Virus record (IMG/VR): IMGVR_UViG_3300025122_000217
Location: 1-20,305 of that record
Origin: a virus
Length of the DNA: 20,305 nucleotides
Direction: 5' to 3' (one strand)
Part shown: in pieces, positions 6,495 to 12,773 of the stretch
How the letters are laid out: each line of letters opens with the position of its first letter
Position numbering within the stretch: the stretch's first letter is position 1
Program-made: the position numbers and the translations under genes
Notes under the pieces: model-generated
Databases searched by the model: none
What the model was told of the DNA's origin: nothing
What the model saw: only the letters and a program-made list of their open reading frames with translations

Positions 6495-7412
6495 ATGGCA
6501 CAAAGTGGCGAAATAACAGATGTCGCTGTAGCGGCTGGTGGTAAGGGTACCGCGGTAGCAGCAGCTATCGTACAGTTCCAAAAAGCCAACATAATGGCAC
6601 AATGTATTACAATGCAAGCAGCCCCTCAAGGGAATGCGGTGGTTAGATTCCCGGTTTACACGAAGTGGAGCTCCGGGACCATTGATCCGACCATGTCGGC
6701 AAACGCAGAAGGCGCAGATGCTGCACTCACAGATGTTGAAACAACCGCTGTGGACGTTACACCAATCAGATACGGTCTGTACGCACAGATCACTGATCTA
6801 TCTTCATTCGTGAATGCGGATGCGGTAATGGTACACGCTGGGCAACTGCTTGGTAATCAACTGGCACGGGTATTCGATGAGAAAATTGCTGCCCTGTTTG
6901 ACGGATTTTCTAATACGTCAAATCTGACAACAGATTTAATCCGTATGGATCAAATCTGGGGCGCAGTTGCATCGCTGGAGCAGAATGACGCTCCGAAACC
7001 GTATCACTGCGTACTGCATCCTCTCCAAATGTGGGGTGGATTCGGTCTTTCTAAAGAGCTAGGATCTGGAACAATAGCTATCGTTGCTGATGTTTCACAT
7101 GGCTCTTTGAATACTGCCAGTAATCCAGTTTCAGATCAATACTATAACAATGGTGTTGTGACGAAACTCGGACCGATCACATTTTACACATCCAGTGCGG
7201 TTAATGCCACATCTGACCAGCATATTGGGGCTATGTTCTCCAGTGACGCTATCGGGTGCGGGTACATTGACATGGGCGGTGGAAGCATGATCGAGATTAA
7301 GTCAGGCCGGGATGAACCCGCGGCATTAACTGAACTCGTTGGGAACGCTTATTTCGATTCCAGCGAATTGGTTGATGTGTATGGTGTTGAAATCAAGACG
7401 GAAACATCTTAA
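6495..7412 (+). CDS. Major capsid protein (HK97 fold)
   Basis: 305 residues. Forms the icosahedral shell. The N-terminus is Ala/Gly-rich, followed by NAVVRFPVYTKWSSG (an N-arm/E-loop type segment), then TDVETTAVDVTPIRYGLYAQ and DLSSFVNADAVMVHAGQLLG, which are the beta strand and spine helix wording of HK97-fold capsids, and DEKIAALFDGFSN. The A-domain region follows, and the ending (SGRDEPAALTELVGNAYFDS, then VDVYGVEIKTE) is a typical closing P-domain strand. There is no obvious fused protease or delta domain, consistent with a separate scaffold. GGAG sits 9 nt before ATG. A stable stem-loop lies just downstream. Confidence 0.85.
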   Translation: MAQSGEITDVAVAAGGKGTAVAAAIVQFQKANIMAQCITMQAAPQGNAVVRFPVYTKWSSGTIDPTMSANAEGADAALTDVETTAVDVTPIRYGLYAQITDLSSFVNADAVMVHAGQLLGNQLARVFDEKIAALFDGFSNTSNLTTDLIRMDQIWGAVASLEQNDAPKPYHCVLHPLQMWGGFGLSKELGSGTIAIVADVSHGSLNTASNPVSDQYYNNGVVTKLGPITFYTSSAVNATSDQHIGAMFSSDAIGCGYIDMGGGSMIEIKSGRDEPAALTELVGNAYFDSSELVDVYGVEIKTETS

Positions 7413-7428
7413 TCAGTAAATGAAATAC

Positions 7429-7455
7429 GCTGGGGGGTATTCATTGCCCCCCAGC
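7429..7455 (+). terminator. Stable 9-bp stem-loop after the capsid gene
   Basis: GCTGGGGGG (7429-7437) and CCCCCCAGC (7447-7455) pair perfectly around a 9-nt loop, 17 nt after the capsid stop. The sequence after it (ACCAACTGG) has no run of T, so classic intrinsic termination is doubtful. Attenuation or protection of the capsid mRNA 3' end is more likely; the latter would help make capsid in excess. Confidence 0.6.
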
Positions 7456-7473
7456 ACCAACTGGAGAAAACAA

Positions 7474-7620
7474 ATGCCAGACTTAGAAAAAAAAGTTACC
7501 AGATATGAGATCACCAAGCCTAACGGCAAAGTGATTTATCGGTCTGAAGCCGAGTGGGATAAAGACGCGAAAAAACGCTATGAATCCAAAGGCTGCAAAG
7601 TAAAAGAAGTACGAGAATAG
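7474..7620 (+). CDS. Small basic/charged hypothetical protein
   Basis: 48 residues, beginning MPDLEKKVTRYEITKPNGKV and ending KVKEVRE; strongly charged, with a YRSEAEWDKDAKKRYESKG helix. GGAG lies 7 nt upstream of ATG 7474. An upstream in-frame ATG at 7420 is not used here, because the segment between them is the perfect hairpin and would encode an unlikely GYSLPPS peptide. Placed after the capsid gene; function unknown. Confidence 0.55.
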   Translation: MPDLEKKVTRYEITKPNGKVIYRSEAEWDKDAKKRYESKGCKVKEVRE

Positions 7621-7688
7621 AATTATTGTGATATAGTTAGCTACTTACAGCTCACTCACGGTAGTCAAACCTTAGAGAGGAAGAAAAT
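7621..7688. other. Short leader before the 114-residue protein
   Basis: 68 bp without a gene. It ends with GAGAGGAAG, a good Shine-Dalgarno for ATG 7689. No convincing promoter or hairpin beyond short AGCT repeats. Confidence 0.4.
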
Positions 7689-8033
7689 ATGGCAAGTTCA
7701 AGACAATTAGCAGTCATCGATGCCCAGAACGCGGCTTTAGGCCAGGGGGGCTCCATTTTAGTTACTGGAACAACTGCTTGTACATGCGCCGAGGGCAACG
7801 GGGTTTTCGTTGCAATCCAATTTATTGAAGACACGGTTTTCGATTCGGGTTCCGGCGGTTTAATCGCAGAAACAGAACAATTATGGCCCGACGATACTGG
7901 CACAGGAACTTTAATTGATGCAAATGCTGGAGCGGCAATAGATAGCGAAACATTTCCCCAGGGTATGACTATCTTCGGCAGATGGAGTGGATTCACCCTG
8001 GCATCGGGGGCTTGCATCGCCTACGTTGGGTAG
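7689..8033 (+). CDS. Putative capsid decoration or fibre-associated protein
   Basis: 114 residues, Gly/Ala/Thr-rich and beta-rich, with no Lys or charged clusters after the N-terminus. It has the order SILVTGTTACTCAEGNGVFV, AIQFIEDTVF and TFPQGMTIFGRWSGFTLASG, then ACIAYVG at the end. I recall short proteins of this build (tail end 'P-x-G-x-x-I-x-G-x-W-x-G-x-x-L-x-S-G') in aquatic phage structural modules. A trimeric decoration or a fibre base is possible, unproven. It is followed directly by the 41-residue gene (TAG then ATG with no gap) and the fibre gene, so a shared virion role is likely. Confidence 0.55.
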   Translation: MASSRQLAVIDAQNAALGQGGSILVTGTTACTCAEGNGVFVAIQFIEDTVFDSGSGGLIAETEQLWPDDTGTGTLIDANAGAAIDSETFPQGMTIFGRWSGFTLASGACIAYVG

Positions 8034-8159
8034 ATGTTAGGATTAAGTTTAAAATTAGCGTCCCACGTTACCCAGGTGGCTCGCCTTGTCCGTGATCTAT
8101 GGAACAAGGTCAATGACATCTGGGAAAATGAAACAAGAAAATGGGAAGACATTGTATAA
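8034..8159 (+). CDS. 41-residue Trp-rich small protein
   Basis: Begins MLGLSLKLASHVTQVARLVR and ends WEDIV, with three tryptophans spaced in a W-N-x-V-N-x-I-W-E-N-E-T-R-K-W helix. The ATG follows the previous TAG with no gap, so translation is probably coupled. I recall very short proteins of this type (N-terminal GLGLxL and repeated W-N/W-E near the end) in aquatic phage structural regions. The role is unknown. An amphipathic helix may associate with membrane or with the neighbouring fibre. Confidence 0.5.
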   Translation: MLGLSLKLASHVTQVARLVRDLWNKVNDIWENETRKWEDIV

Positions 8160-8174
8160 TTATAGGAGAATAAA

Positions 8175-9656
8175 ATGGCAGCATTAACAGGCAATTCTAT
8201 TGCCTCAACTTATACTGGTTTGATAAAAACATCCGATAGCGGAGCAAGAGGTGCAGAAGGTTCTGCTGACCAATGTTCAGATGGTGCAGGAAATACTATA
8301 CCTTTGTTTGTATCGGCTACTGAAGTATATGCAATAGGTAGCGGTACAGGTACATCACATACCGCATTTGGAAAAGATTGCGGTGTAGATTTAGCCGCAG
8401 GTACTGGAAACTCTTTATTTGGTGAAGGAGCAGGAGCGGATTTAAGTACCGGGGAGCATAATGTGGCCCTTGGTTATCGTGCATTATATCAAGGGACTAC
8501 GGAAACAGATGATTGTGTCGCAATCGGATACAACGCCATGAGCGGTGCGTGGACTACGGCCGCAGTAAATGATTGTGTAGTAATAGGTAGTGGTGCTGGA
8601 GCAGGTGCTTTAGTTGCCGCTGCTTCAGGATTGACTGCTATAGGCAAATCTGCCCTTGCTGCCAACACATCTGGTGCTAAAAATACTGCTGTTGGATATT
8701 CCAGTTTAGTAACAAATGTAGATGGCAGTAATAATACGGCTCTCGGCTATGAGTCTTTAACAACATTTGAAGCAGACACTCCTAACCATGGCGAGAATAC
8801 AGGGGTTGGGTATAGAAGCGGTAAGTTTATTTCAACTGGGACTCAAAATACATTTTTAGGTTCAGGTGCTGGTCAAGGCGTAGATGGTACAGAATTAACT
8901 GGCGACCAAAATACCGCAGTTGGAATTGAGTCTGGAGTATTATTACAAGGATCGGGTAACCAGAATACATTTTTAGGGGGTGTCTCTGGGAATACATTAA
9001 CGACTGGCTCGAATAATGTTTGCCTTGGGTATAGTGCAGTCACAGATGATGCTACAGCGACAAATCAAATTGTAATTGGTCATAGCACAACAGGCGTAGC
9101 AGACAACTCAGTCACCCTTGGAAACGCATCTGTCACCGCAGTGTATATGGCTCAGGATAGTGGGGCTACGGTTCATTGTGCTGGTATTGATATGAGTGTC
9201 ACATCAAACGCTGGTGGAATGTCAAGTGAAGTTCTGGATGATTATGAGGAAGGCACTTTTGGAACTTCATCGGCGAATGGTATTCTAAAAGATGGGGGTA
9301 CAGGTTCAGTCACGTGCGGTTCATACTATACTTGTAGTTATACAAAAATTGGCAGATTAGTAACCGTAAATGGATATGTAGTCGTAAGTGCAACAAGTTC
9401 TCCCGACGGTACCTTAAAGATTGTCCTGCCATTTACATCGGCACAGATAACACATTATGGAGGTTTTGCCGCCGGTACTGTGGCTTTACATGAAGCGGCA
9501 TACGCTTCAAGTGTTCAATTAGCAATGACAATAACAGAAGCGACGACGGAAGCGGATATAACTGAATTTGCTACTGGAGCAGGATTAGGTGCCGTTTCTG
9601 CTGCCGATTTGTCGTCAAGCGATGCCGTCTGGTTTACTTTACAATATATAACATAA
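8175..9656 (+). CDS. Fibre/spike protein with YadA-head-like repeats
   Basis: 493 residues. Residues about 60-310 hold many short repeats of the type G-x-x-N-T-A-V/L-G-Y-x-S-L (NTAVGYSSL, NTALGYESL, NVALGYRAL, NTFLGSGAG, NVCLGYSAV), which is the wording of the YadA/Hep_Hag left-handed beta-roll that forms trimeric lollipops. A C-terminal domain follows from about residue 345 (VLDDYEEGTFG ... YTKIGRLVTVNGYVVV ... LKIVLPF), a pattern I associate with phage fibre tips. The likely role is host attachment or head surface display. It lies between head and tail genes, not after the tail tip, so a head fibre is possible. Start 8175 has TAGGAG upstream. Repeats are protein-level; the DNA is diverged. 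Confidence 0.7.
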   Translation: MAALTGNSIASTYTGLIKTSDSGARGAEGSADQCSDGAGNTIPLFVSATEVYAIGSGTGTSHTAFGKDCGVDLAAGTGNSLFGEGAGADLSTGEHNVALGYRALYQGTTETDDCVAIGYNAMSGAWTTAAVNDCVVIGSGAGAGALVAAASGLTAIGKSALAANTSGAKNTAVGYSSLVTNVDGSNNTALGYESLTTFEADTPNHGENTGVGYRSGKFISTGTQNTFLGSGAGQGVDGTELTGDQNTAVGIESGVLLQGSGNQNTFLGGVSGNTLTTGSNNVCLGYSAVTDDATATNQIVIGHSTTGVADNSVTLGNASVTAVYMAQDSGATVHCAGIDMSVTSNAGGMSSEVLDDYEEGTFGTSSANGILKDGGTGSVTCGSYYTCSYTKIGRLVTVNGYVVVSATSSPDGTLKIVLPFTSAQITHYGGFAAGTVALHEAAYASSVQLAMTITEATTEADITEFATGAGLGAVSAADLSSSDAVWFTLQYIT

Positions 9657-9662
9657 TTCAAG

Positions 9663-9680
9663 TTCAATCGGATAATTGAA
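9663..9680 (+). other. Short stem-loop after the fibre gene
   Basis: TTCAAT (9663-9668) pairs with ATTGAA (9675-9680) around CGGATA, 7 nt after the fibre stop. It is A/T-rich, has no T-run behind it and is weak. Confidence 0.25.
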
Positions 9681-9711
9681 TGGAAACGAATAAAAAACAA
9701 AGGAGCCTATC

Positions 9712-9966
9712 ATGGCAATGACGAAGAAAATCACTTACGATTATGAAGTAAGAGGTGAGTTCAAACAAATTCAAGAACGTGCTAAAACAAGCATTATGGA
9801 AGATGGTGAAGAACTTTCTTATTCATATCATAGGCGTGTATTAACGCCCGATGCAGATGTATCTGGTGAATCAGATGAACTTAAAGGTATGGCATCTGCA
9901 TTATGGACAGATGAAGTAAAAGCCGCCTGGGCAGAATTTCAAGCCGCCGATAATCCGGGGGAATAA
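9712..9966 (+). CDS. Hypothetical protein downstream of the fibre gene
   Basis: 84 residues: MAMTKKITYDYEVRGEFKQI at the start, then SIMEDGEELSYSYHRRVLTPD and DADVSGESDELKGMA, ending ADNPGE. No enzyme motif, no membrane segment; mixed beta then acidic helix. It resembles a small protein that I recall next to fibre or glycine-rich structural genes in aquatic phages. A strong AAAGGAG Shine-Dalgarno precedes the start. Possible chaperone or fibre accessory; function not established. Confidence 0.6.
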   Translation: MAMTKKITYDYEVRGEFKQIQERAKTSIMEDGEELSYSYHRRVLTPDADVSGESDELKGMASALWTDEVKAAWAEFQAADNPGE

Positions 9967-9974
9967 CGGGAAAC

Positions 9975-10112
9975 ATGGAAGAGCGTTTAAAGCAGTTAAA
10001 GGCCCGGAAGAAAGCGTTGGATATGGAACTGGGTGAAATCAATCTTTTGATCAAGGCCTATGAGGACACTATCAAAGCCGAAGCCGAGAAGAAAGCAGAT
10101 GAAGCCGAATGA
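9975..10112 (+). CDS. Small coiled-coil protein
   Basis: 45 residues, MEERLKQLKARKKALDMELG at the start and a Lys/Glu/Ala helix to the end (KADEAE), all helical and probably coiled coil. CGGGA lies 5 nt upstream as a weak Shine-Dalgarno. The 3' end overlaps the lipoprotein gene by 14 nt, so the two are probably coupled. First gene of the membrane/lysis island; a role in lysis is positional inference only. Confidence 0.5.
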   Translation: MEERLKQLKARKKALDMELGEINLLIKAYEDTIKAEAEKKADEAE

Positions 10113-10230
10113 GTTTAGAGTATTCGTAGGATTCGTTTTGATACTCCTGGGAATTCTAATTGTCACTGTGGTTTTAACTGGCTGCGGTGGCGGCTGGGAA
10201 GTGGCTGGGTATGAACTTGATAAGATATGA
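10099..10230 (+). CDS. 43-residue lipoprotein (o-spanin-like candidate)
   Basis: Begins MKPNEFRVFVGFVLILLGIL, with a hydrophobic stretch ending in VVLTGC, a good lipobox (Leu -3, Thr -2, Gly -1, Cys29), then CGGGWEVAGYELDKI. Basic residues in the first seven and Cys between 15 and 35 fit the bacterial lipoprotein rules, so lipidation at the inner or outer membrane is expected. The mature peptide has only 15 residues. Rz1-type outer spanins are often this small, but usually Pro-rich, which this is not. It is overlapped by the coiled-coil gene before it and followed by TM/coiled-coil genes that could be its partner. Confidence 0.55.
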   Translation: MKPNEFRVFVGFVLILLGILIVTVVLTGCGGGWEVAGYELDKI

Positions 10231-10258
10231 GTGATGGCGCAAGAAGAAGAAAAAGTAA

Positions 10259-10582
10259 ATGAAAGAATTTGCAGCAATGTACATGGAATTAGGCTTTGCG
10301 GGGCTTACTGCGGTGTTTTTTGGCTACATGATCGTGAATTTAATCAAGAGCCAGAATGCGCAAAATGAAGATTTGGAACAAATCAAGCAGGACTTAACCA
10401 AGTTAGCAACTGAAATGTCCAATTCACAAAGTATGGTAATCAAGCTCGTGGATCGCTGGAACATCAGCGACCAGGGACGCGAGAAGTTTTTCATGGAAAC
10501 TGTCAAGGAAATAAATGATCTGAGCGATGTCATAATGGAAATAAAAGGCTCAGTGTCAAGAATAAATGGCCACGGACGATGA
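10259..10582 (+). CDS. Membrane-anchored coiled-coil protein (spanin or holin-associated candidate)
   Basis: 107 residues. One N-terminal membrane segment at about 10-30 (LGFAGLTAVFFGYMIVNLI), followed by a long coiled coil (NEDLEQIKQDLTKLATEMS and VKEINDLSDVIMEIKGSV). N-terminal anchor plus coiled coil is the build of inner-membrane spanin subunits, and also of some phage accessory lysis proteins. An in-frame TAA directly before ATG fixes the start. Its 3' end overlaps the next gene by 4 nt. No cysteine, so no disulfide. Function inferred from topology and neighbours. Confidence 0.6.
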   Translation: MKEFAAMYMELGFAGLTAVFFGYMIVNLIKSQNAQNEDLEQIKQDLTKLATEMSNSQSMVIKLVDRWNISDQGREKFFMETVKEINDLSDVIMEIKGSVSRINGHGR

Positions 10583-10806
10583 AGATCAATGGCGGCATAT
10601 CAATGGGGAACATTATCACCATAGTGATGCTGGCTGTTGCCATGGCTGTGTCTTGGGGAGCTATGAGTAACAATCTGGCGCAAGTGGAAGAGCAAGTGTC
10701 ACTCAAGGCCGATAAAGCAGTTGTGGACTTGAATTTTGAATATATAAAGCGTGACCTGGCAGAAATAAAAGAATTAGTGAAAAATAATAACAGGAGAAAG
10801 AAATAA
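10579..10806 (+). CDS. Small membrane protein with C-terminal coiled coil
   Basis: 75 residues from ATG 10579. A second in-frame ATG at 10603 (with GGCGG upstream) would give 67 residues and places the hydrophobic segment nearer to the start. The segment NIITIVMLAVAMAVSWGAM is the single membrane span, followed by a coiled coil (LAQVEEQVSLKADKAVVDLN) and the basic end KNNNRRKK. It is built like the 10259 product but shorter, and the two may pair. Its last base overlaps the next ATG region (10806), so translation is coupled. Confidence 0.55.
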   Translation: MKINGGISMGNIITIVMLAVAMAVSWGAMSNNLAQVEEQVSLKADKAVVDLNFEYIKRDLAEIKELVKNNNRRKK

Positions 10807-11033
10807 TGGAATGGATACAATCACATTGGATAGCCGTGGCTGGCAGTATTGTAAGTATTATCGCACTTGGGTGGCTGCCGTTTACACGAGTAGTCCTGCG
10901 AAAAGGTCTTAATGTAGTGATGTCGGAAGCTTTTTTAAAAGAATTGTTTTTCGACCTGGCAGAAAAATACGTTAAATCAACCAAAACCAAACTGGACGAC
11001 AAATTCTTAACGCAGCTAAAAAACTCGTTCTAG
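10806..11033 (+). CDS. Small membrane protein, holin-like candidate; may be -1 frameshifted into the endolysin frame
   Basis: 75 residues, preceded by the strong AGGAG at 10791-10795. A membrane segment lies at about residues 8-28 (WIAVAGSIVSIIALGWLPF), then basic residues (VVLRKGLN) and a soluble helical tail. One or two spans just upstream of an endolysin suggest a holin or anti-holin role, which cannot be proved here. Near the end, A AAA AAC at 11018-11024 lies in the canonical slippery phase. A -1 slip there would avoid the stop at 11031 and run through a second hydrophobic stretch into the endolysin. Confidence 0.5.
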   Translation: MEWIQSHWIAVAGSIVSIIALGWLPFTRVVLRKGLNVVMSEAFLKELFFDLAEKYVKSTKTKLDDKFLTQLKNSF

Positions 11034-11071
11034 CGTTATGCATTTTATTTTCTTCATGCAGTCATAAAACG
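11003..11071 (+). other. In-frame lipoprotein signal immediately upstream of the endolysin start
   Basis: Reading the endolysin frame back from ATG 11072 gives KKLVLALCILFSSCSHKT: two lysines, a hydrophobic core and FSSC, which satisfies the PROSITE-type lipobox pattern, with Ser at +2. The frame is open from 10976 but has no ATG, GTG or TTG. The possible initiators are ATT 11003 (GGACGAC upstream) or a -1 slip at A AAA AAC (11018-11024). Cys would be residue 19 from ATT 11003. Confidence 0.45.
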
Positions 11072-11560
11072 ATGTTAGATAAAAAGCAAGTTCGCAGTAT
11101 CATTAATGATGTGCTTCAAAAGATGGGTGAGAAGTATTCATCACCGGAAGCATTGGAGTTGATATACAATACTGGTCTGGTGGAGTCAAAGTATGTCTAT
11201 ATGATGCAAGTAGGCGGCAATAATGTCGCCCGTGGCCTGTTCCAGTGTGAACCATGGGTAGCGGTAGATGTGATAAAGAATTATCTATCTCACAGGCCAG
11301 CATTGATGAAAGAAGTTGCTAACGCGTGTAATCTGGATTGGAAATACTTTACCGATCCGCAGGAAGATGACTGGCGATTCATTTTGACAACAAACATAGC
11401 AGCACAGATAGTGATGGCGAGACTCCACTACCGGCGTGTACCAAAACGCTTGCCGAAAACATTGGAAGAACAGGCAACTTATTGGAAAGATTTTTACAAT
11501 ACCGCGAAAGGTGCTGGAACACCAACCAAGTTTATGGAAATGGTAACAAAATATGGATGA
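11072..11560 (+). CDS. Endolysin, lysozyme/transglycosylase-like
   Basis: 162 residues from ATG 11072. It would cut the peptidoglycan glycan chain at lysis. The segment LELIYNTGLVESKYVYMMQV then GGNNVARGLFQCEP has the lytic transglycosylase/lysozyme signature: catalytic Glu38 in VES, then the G-L-F-Q motif (55-58). The N-terminus MLDKKQVRSIINDVLQKMG resembles the usual start of aquatic phage lysozymes, so the 11072 product looks complete. No Shine-Dalgarno is visible before it. The same frame extends upstream through an in-frame lipoprotein signal, so an exported, lipidated form is possible. The 3' end overlaps the next gene by 8 nt. Confidence 0.75.
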   Translation: MLDKKQVRSIINDVLQKMGEKYSSPEALELIYNTGLVESKYVYMMQVGGNNVARGLFQCEPWVAVDVIKNYLSHRPALMKEVANACNLDWKYFTDPQEDDWRFILTTNIAAQIVMARLHYRRVPKRLPKTLEEQATYWKDFYNTAKGAGTPTKFMEMVTKYG

Positions 11561-11768
11561 AGCGCAGCAGATAGACCATTTAATTAATGTAATGCACCAG
11601 CTACAGGATATGTGTAAAGAGTTGAACAAACAAGACAGTTCGCGCCATATGATTATTGGTCTGATGATTGCCATGATTATATCCACACCGGTACCGGACA
11701 TCACGATTCTTTCAAACAAAGAAACACAATATTATACACCACATCATACACAGGTAGGTATAGCATGA
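11553..11768 (+). CDS. Small membrane protein
   Basis: 71 residues. A soluble helical N-terminus with Gln/Asp/His (MDEAQQIDHLINVMHQLQDM) is followed by one short membrane segment (MIIGLMIAMIIST, about 33-45) and a polar tail. It overlaps the endolysin stop by 8 nt and the next gene by 4 nt. Possibly part of the lysis cassette (anti-holin or accessory), from position only. I do not recognise the family. Confidence 0.5.
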   Translation: MDEAQQIDHLINVMHQLQDMCKELNKQDSSRHMIIGLMIAMIISTPVPDITILSNKETQYYTPHHTQVGIA

Positions 11769-12748
11769 GTTACTTAACAGCATTCTGCAACAGCACAACT
11801 GACCTCCAGGCGGTTGTGAGTGACATTGACAAATATGACAGGAAGCGTGTGCTTCCTCCGAACTGGGTTGAGTCAGGCACATCTAACCTTTATTATCTAT
11901 TTAACACTGGATATATATCCCAGCTTTACAAGGATGGTGCCGAGCAGACCAGTGTTTCCGACACACCAAACGCAAACAACGAATTTGAGTGGGATAGCAA
12001 TTCTGATATGCTCCAGTTTTTCATGGGCGGCCTTAGTACATCATCAATGAATTCTACTGTGTTTGAAGCAGGCCAGGACTGGACCACACTCAAAAATACT
12101 GTATGTAAGGAACAGGCTTCATTCATCCGCAGTTTTTTAAACGATCGCGCAATCTACAAACGCGGTAATAGCAATTACCAGGGCGCAGAAGACCGCGACT
12201 ATGACTATGTTATTATTAAGTCTAATGCTATCCTGGCCTGTGCAGACCTTATTCGCTCATATGACACTGAAAAAGCAGATGAGCTATATGAGTTGGCTAT
12301 GGGCGAGAACGGGCTTCTAACGCGCATTAAGCGCGGTGATTTCGCATTGTGGCATGAAACTACTAAATCCACTCAGGGCCAGCCGACAATCAGCGAGATT
12401 TCGATAAATGGAAGTACGACCGGATATATTGAGGATATTAGAATGATAGCGGGACCCGTATTTACAAGCTATGACCAGGTCATAGTAGAAATTGAAACCG
12501 GCGGATCTTTCGTATTGGGCACTGCCAGTCCAGTTTATTATAATATTTATACAAAAAACGCTACCGGACTGAAAATGACCAAGATTGTGAATAATAAGCA
12601 AGTCAACGGTGATTACCAGTCTCTGGCTTATGGAGCCGATATCAGATTTCAATGTGGTGTTTTTACCGCCGCAGATCAATGGCTGGTCACTTTCCAGAAC
12701 GATGCAATGCCGATAGGCAGCGTGTCAACTGGCCAAGTGTACCGGTAG
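11765..12748 (+). CDS. Head-tail connector-like structural protein (tentative)
   Basis: 327 residues with no signal peptide. Residues ~15-200 are helical (VSDIDKYDRKRVLPPNWVES, then SFIRSFLNDRAIYKRGNSNY and IIKSNAILACADLIRSYDTE), similar in feel to connector/adaptor proteins with bundled helices. Residues ~210-325 are beta-rich (TISEISINGSTTGYIEDIRM onward) and may be a jelly-roll extension. It sits between the lysis island and the tail terminator gene, which is where neck genes occur. An AGGTAGG Shine-Dalgarno precedes the ATG. Family assignment is weak; a virion neck role is the best guess. Confidence 0.45.
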   Translation: MSYLTAFCNSTTDLQAVVSDIDKYDRKRVLPPNWVESGTSNLYYLFNTGYISQLYKDGAEQTSVSDTPNANNEFEWDSNSDMLQFFMGGLSTSSMNSTVFEAGQDWTTLKNTVCKEQASFIRSFLNDRAIYKRGNSNYQGAEDRDYDYVIIKSNAILACADLIRSYDTEKADELYELAMGENGLLTRIKRGDFALWHETTKSTQGQPTISEISINGSTTGYIEDIRMIAGPVFTSYDQVIVEIETGGSFVLGTASPVYYNIYTKNATGLKMTKIVNNKQVNGDYQSLAYGADIRFQCGVFTAADQWLVTFQNDAMPIGSVSTGQVYR

Positions 12749-12773
12749 TGTCATCGATACTGGTATAATATAG
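12748..12773 (+). promoter_or_regulatory. Late-element copy 4 (upstream of tail terminator)
   Basis: GTGTCATCGATA (12748-12759) followed by CTGGTATAATATAG, directly before ATG 12774; 11 of 12 positions match copies 1 and 2. TACCGGTA (12740-12747) can pair with TACTGGTA (12758-12765), leaving most of the motif in the loop. If transcription started at the end of the element, the tail terminator mRNA would be almost leaderless. Confidence 0.5.

Noticed and set aside
7420-7473. Start at 7420 for the small gene after the capsid
   Set aside because: That segment is the perfect hairpin; ATG 7474 has GGAG at good distance.
7664-7676. 13-mer GTCAAACCTTAGA shared with 13544-13556
   Set aside because: One pair of this length is expected by chance in 20 kb; one copy is coding, the other a leader, without further similarity.
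10234-10368. Alternative frame from ATG 10234 (44 codons)
   Set aside because: It is overlapped by the better-supported membrane/coiled-coil gene at 10259, and most of its translation is low-quality (Cys/His-rich mixture).
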